Assembly (NCBI GenBank): GCA_035536995.1
Contig: DATLNB010000022.1
Span: 1 to 64,000 of the forward strand
Direction: 5' to 3'
Length of the DNA: 64,000 nucleotides
From: AV80 sp035536995
Lineage (GTDB): Bacteria; Verrucomicrobiota; Verrucomicrobiia; Chthoniobacterales; UBA10450
A program made the translations under genes and the position numbers. The notes under the pieces are model-generated. The model had not been told where the DNA came from. It saw only the letters and a program-made list of their open reading frames with translations, and did not search any database. Below, piece by piece: positions 60,989 through 64,000 of the stretch; the first letter of the stretch is position 1, and each line of letters opens with the position of its first letter.

Positions 60989-62155
60989 CTAGTAAACGTC
61001 GCGCTTGTAGCGCTTGTCGCTCTTCAGTTTCTCGACGTACTCGTTGGCCGCGTCCACGTCTTTGCCGCCATGTTCCTGCACGATTTTGCGCAAGGCAGCG
61101 TCCACGTCCTTGGCCATTCGCCGGGCGTCGCCGCAGACAAAGAAATGCGCGCCTTCTCCATCGATCCATTTCCAGAGCTCGGCCGCGTTCTCCATCATCT
61201 TGTCCTGCACGTAAACTTTGTGAGCCTGATCGCGGGACCAGGCCAGGTCGAGACGCGTCAGGGTGCCGTCTTGCTGCATCTCCTCGAATTCGTCGCGGTA
61301 AAAATAATTGCAGGCCGATTTCTGTGACCCGAAGAACAGCCAATTCTTTCCCTTCGCCCCGACGGCTCGGCGCTCCTGGAGATAAGCGCGAAACGGAGCG
61401 ATCCCCGTTCCGGGCCCGACCATGATGATGGGGATGTTGCTGTCGTCTGGGAGGCGGAACTTCGACGCGTTGGGGAACACCGGTATCGGCACGTTCTCGG
61501 CGCGGTCCGCCAGGAAGGTCGAGCAAACCCCGCCGCGCTGTCGGCCATGGCTCGTGTAACGGACGACGTCTACCGTCAGGTGGACCTGATTCGGGAACGC
61601 TTTCAGGCTCGAGGCGATCGAGTAGAGCCGCGGCTGCAATTTTGCCAGCGTATCGACGAATTCCTGCGGGCTGATGGTGATCGAGGGATGCTCACTCAGA
61701 AAATCGACGATCTCCATTCCCCAGAGATAGCGGTCGAGATCCTCCTTGCGTTCCGGGTCGAGCAACTCGGTCAGCAACGGCGCGGCGTCGGCCCGCTCGG
61801 CAATCATCTTCAAGAATTTGGGTGTTGCTTGCGTGATGCGGCAATCTCGGAAGAGGGCCTCGCGCAAGGTTGTTTCGCCTTTCGGGCCTTTGACCTTTTC
61901 GTCGCCCGCGGCGGAGATCGCTTTCAGGATTTGATCGACCAGCGCGGGATCGTTTGTTGGCCAGATGGTAAGCGAATCGCCAACTTCATAGCTCAGGCCC
62001 CAGTCGGTCAGATCGATTTCGAAATGGCGCGTGTCTTTTTCCGAGCCTTCGCTGCAGAGAGTGCGGTTGACCGTCATCCTGGCGGGGAACGGATTAGCGC
62101 GGGTGTATTGTGAAGCTGGTTTGGCGGCGGGCGGTGCGGGAGTTTCAGTTGCCAT
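60989..62155 (-). CDS. CysJ-like FAD/NADPH reductase without FMN domain
   Basis: This 388-residue flavoprotein corresponds to the C-terminal FAD and NADPH domains of sulfite reductase alpha subunit. FAD motifs are RLYSIASS and GGVCSTFLAD. The NADPH-binding motif is MVGPGTGIAPFRAYLQERRA, followed by FFVCGDARRMAKDVDAAL and the family C-terminus KRYKRDVY. The flavodoxin-like FMN domain is missing, so electrons must pass to a separate carrier. The ferredoxin gene 81 nt upstream is the obvious candidate. The TIR-WD40 gene starts 29 nt downstream on the same strand. Confidence 0.9.
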   Translation of the reverse strand: MATETPAPPAAKPASQYTRANPFPARMTVNRTLCSEGSEKDTRHFEIDLTDWGLSYEVGDSLTIWPTNDPALVDQILKAISAAGDEKVKGPKGETTLREALFRDCRITQATPKFLKMIAERADAAPLLTELLDPERKEDLDRYLWGMEIVDFLSEHPSITISPQEFVDTLAKLQPRLYSIASSLKAFPNQVHLTVDVVRYTSHGRQRGGVCSTFLADRAENVPIPVFPNASKFRLPDDSNIPIIMVGPGTGIAPFRAYLQERRAVGAKGKNWLFFGSQKSACNYFYRDEFEEMQQDGTLTRLDLAWSRDQAHKVYVQDKMMENAAELWKWIDGEGAHFFVCGDARRMAKDVDAALRKIVQEHGGKDVDAANEYVEKLKSDKRYKRDVY

Positions 62156-62236
62156 TTTAAAGCAGCGGTTTACGACCGTCGGTTTTTGAAAATCGCCGCG
62201 AGTTGGCGGTCATGGATTGCCGCCGCTTCAGAAAAG

Positions 62237-62470
62237 CTATTCACCGTCGTTGCCGATGGCGAGAGTCGGGCAAACATCCATGGCGCGCTGCGCGGCGGCC
62301 GTTTCCTCATCGTTCTCGGGCTGCTTGTAGAAATACACATAGGTCTCGTCGTCGTTGTATTTCAGTAGGTTCGGCGCTTCGTCGAGACAAACGCGGCACG
62401 GCGTGCAGGTGTTATCCACGTACCAAGGTCCGGGGGCGTTCTCCGGAAGTTTGCTTGCTTTGTCAGCCAT
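62237..62470 (-). CDS. [4Fe-4S] ferredoxin
   Basis: This 77-residue protein has C22, C25 and C28 (TCTPCRVCLD) and C67 in MDVCPTLAIG, the ligands of one [4Fe-4S] cluster. It has many acidic residues, as usual for electron carriers. It probably exchanges electrons with the reductase encoded just downstream. No signal peptide is seen, so it is cytoplasmic. Confidence 0.9.
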   Translation of the reverse strand: MADKASKLPENAPGPWYVDNTCTPCRVCLDEAPNLLKYNDDETYVYFYKQPENDEETAAAQRAMDVCPTLAIGNDGE

Positions 62471-62538
62471 GGAAAATTTTTAACTGAAAAGCGCCCCCGG
62501 CGGCAATGCCTTTTCTGGCGCCCGGCGTGAAGGTGTTG

Positions 62539-64000
62539 CTACGGTTGCGGTGGAGTGGGGCCTTCGATCGGGCTCGGCTCAATATCCGGTGGGTAATCCA
62601 GCGGCGGGGTTGGGCTGACGGTGGCCGCAGGCTCCGGACCCGGCAGCGGCGTCAACATCACTCCGCTCTTCGTCATCAGTTTGCCATTCCGCGCGGTCAC
62701 ATCTTCCACGCGGTAGATCGTGCTCCATTGCCGGCCGTCCTTCGATCCGCCCCCCGCCCGGAGATAAAACTTTTCCATCTCACCGAGATGAAACGGCCGG
62801 GAACCGCGCCGGCCAAACACGACGGTTTGTCCGCCGGTTTCATCGACCACGCGGTCGCGGTCGAGCCCGCGGGAGACCGCGATCGCTTCGCCCTTCGTCG
62901 GGTAAGTTGCGATAAGTCTTGGGCTCGGCCGGGGACTGAATCCTTGCGCGCCCGCGACCGTGTCCGGCGAGATCAATTGCACGACCCGCAGGCCGTTGCG
63001 TCCGTCGGCGACCAGCGCGAACTGAGATGCGTTCACGCTCCCGACTTGGACGGCCCGCGTGTCGTTCAGCTGGCCCTCCGCGTTGAATATCTGGTCGAGA
63101 CGCGGCCGCTCCGGATTTTCGACATCGATGACAGCCAGACCTTCCGGCCCGTTGGCGACATATGCATACGTCCGCGCGACATAAAGGCGCCCGGCATTGC
63201 GCAGCCCGACCGTGGCTTCGGGAATCGGCACGGGCCGATATGGATCCGTAATGTCGAGCACCTTTAAACCCTCGCTGTCGGTCACGAATGCGTAGCGAAA
63301 CTGGATCGAGACGCAGTGCGGGTTGCGCAGGAAATCGCCCGTATACTGACCGCCCAGTTTCGGGTTCATCGGATCGGTGCAATCGATAACGAACAGCCCG
63401 CGCGGAGTCGTCATGTAAAGGCGGTGACCGGCCGCCGTGACAAAGCTCGCCCCGGTCAGCGCGCCGTCCGGGTTAAATGTCACATCGCGCTTGAGGAAAT
63501 TGTTATCGGGATTTCCATCAACCAGGGTCGCGACGTTCGATCCGACGAGCCCTTCTTCGCGGTCTGAGACATAGGCAAACGCGTAGAACATATCGATCGG
63601 CTGTTCCTCGTTCTCGGGCAGCCGGACTCGGGCCGGGTCAAGGGCGAGGGTGCTTGGCAGCGCAACCGAAGTCGCATACTTCGTATTCACGCGGGTGCGT
63701 TGTCCGAGTGGTGAAACGGGCGCGCTCACGATTCGTTCCGAGAAACCCTTTTGATCAATGTTCGCCACGTCGAACACCTCAAACCCGCCCGGTCCATTCG
63801 CGGTGTAGAGGTACTCTCCGCGCAGAACGAGGTCCTGGATGTCGTGCCCGCTGTGCTCATGCGCTTCTTTCAAAATTGCGCCTGCTTCCAGGTGTTTCCG
63901 GTAGTTATCCGGGTACGCGATCTTGTGGAGATGGCTCCCGATCGCGGCCTGCGGTTCGTCCGCTTCGGTCCAAACCACGGCGTGAAGTCCATGATGCCCT
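62539..64000 (-). CDS. LVIVD-repeat protein (N-terminus beyond window)
   Basis: The frame is open to the window end; upstream of a GTG at 63978 it still encodes GHHGLHA, so the start lies outside. The visible 486 residues contain at least four LVIVD-type propeller units (YLYTANGPGGFEVFDVAN, RLYMTTPRGLFVIDCTD, YAFVTDSEGLKVLDITDP, YAYVANGPEGLAVIDVENP). A Pro-rich C-terminus follows (PPLDYPPDIEPSP). Such proteins are usually exported beta-propellers of unknown role. The visible His-rich segment near the edge (GSHLHK, HEHSGHD) might belong to a metal- or heme-binding part. Confidence 0.8.
   Translation of the reverse strand, partial: GHHGLHAVVWTEADEPQAAIGSHLHKIAYPDNYRKHLEAGAILKEAHEHSGHDIQDLVLRGEYLYTANGPGGFEVFDVANIDQKGFSERIVSAPVSPLGQRTRVNTKYATSVALPSTLALDPARVRLPENEEQPIDMFYAFAYVSDREEGLVGSNVATLVDGNPDNNFLKRDVTFNPDGALTGASFVTAAGHRLYMTTPRGLFVIDCTDPMNPKLGGQYTGDFLRNPHCVSIQFRYAFVTDSEGLKVLDITDPYRPVPIPEATVGLRNAGRLYVARTYAYVANGPEGLAVIDVENPERPRLDQIFNAEGQLNDTRAVQVGSVNASQFALVADGRNGLRVVQLISPDTVAGAQGFSPRPSPRLIATYPTKGEAIAVSRGLDRDRVVDETGGQTVVFGRRGSRPFHLGEMEKFYLRAGGGSKDGRQWSTIYRVEDVTARNGKLMTKSGVMLTPLPGPEPAATVSPTPPLDYPPDIEPSPIEGPTPPQP

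Noticed and set aside
60960..61526. N-terminal extension of the TIR-WD40 frame by 189 codons
   Set aside because: It lies in another frame of the well-supported reductase gene and has no similarity to TIR proteins.

Overview
The window looks like chromosomal DNA from a GC-rich (about 60%), free-living soil or sediment bacterium. I think it is most likely a Verrucomicrobiota member of the Chthoniobacterales type. The reasons are the delta-60 and LVIVD repeat exported proteins, weak use of Shine-Dalgarno sites, many GTG starts, and several families of short palindromic intergenic repeats. The large ADOP/MacB permease array is also typical of Acidobacteriota, so that phylum is the main alternative. 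No rRNA gene, classical tRNA, insertion sequence, prophage or CRISPR array was seen. One tmRNA gene (ssrA) is present and is not apparent from open reading frames.

Positions 2-23081 (+) hold one long co-directional block: eight paralogous, roughly 800-residue MacB/FtsX-type permeases of the duplicated 'ADOP' architecture (two FtsX cores, two periplasmic domains). With them are a single ABC ATPase (14189-14857), an exported NTF2-like protein, an exported metal-dependent amidohydrolase and an exported DUF4097-type protein. Most junctions overlap by 4 or 8 nt or are separated by fewer than 30 nt. The two larger gaps (8035-8139 and 14858-15017) are filled by palindromic repeats.

Positions 23082-38050 are mainly housekeeping. 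They carry a TPR lipoprotein, YajQ, a MoaD-like protein overlapping hypoxanthine phosphoribosyltransferase, YjbQ, a 14-repeat delta-60 beta-propeller protein, a serine hydrolase, a small TPR protein, oligoendopeptidase F, a family-4-like uracil-DNA glycosylase, CbpA/DnaJ, RpiB, UbiA with a degenerate metallo-beta-lactamase-like partner, and an orphan GspF/PilC that may be read from a leaderless mRNA.

Positions 38134-49608 hold an Lhr-type helicase, two small exported proteins, RarA, a DUF1460 peptidase-like protein, a PAS-PAS-GAF histidine kinase without a regulator, a glycosyltransferase-like protein, the tmRNA gene, and two small exported proteins with matching Cys-His-Asp spacing (transglutaminase-like) on either side of a small lipoprotein.

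Positions 49799-64000 hold a PHP phosphoesterase, exported MsrA, TrmB, ComEC, a NAPE-PLD-like metallohydrolase and a YfhO-like polytopic membrane protein. They end with a minus-strand run: an LVIVD-repeat protein (cut by the window end), a [4Fe-4S] ferredoxin, a CysJ-like FAD/NADPH reductase without an FMN domain, and a large TIR-transmembrane-WD40 protein with 16 very similar WD40 repeats. That last protein is the best candidate here for an undescribed signalling or defence module. The ADOP array is the second most unusual feature.
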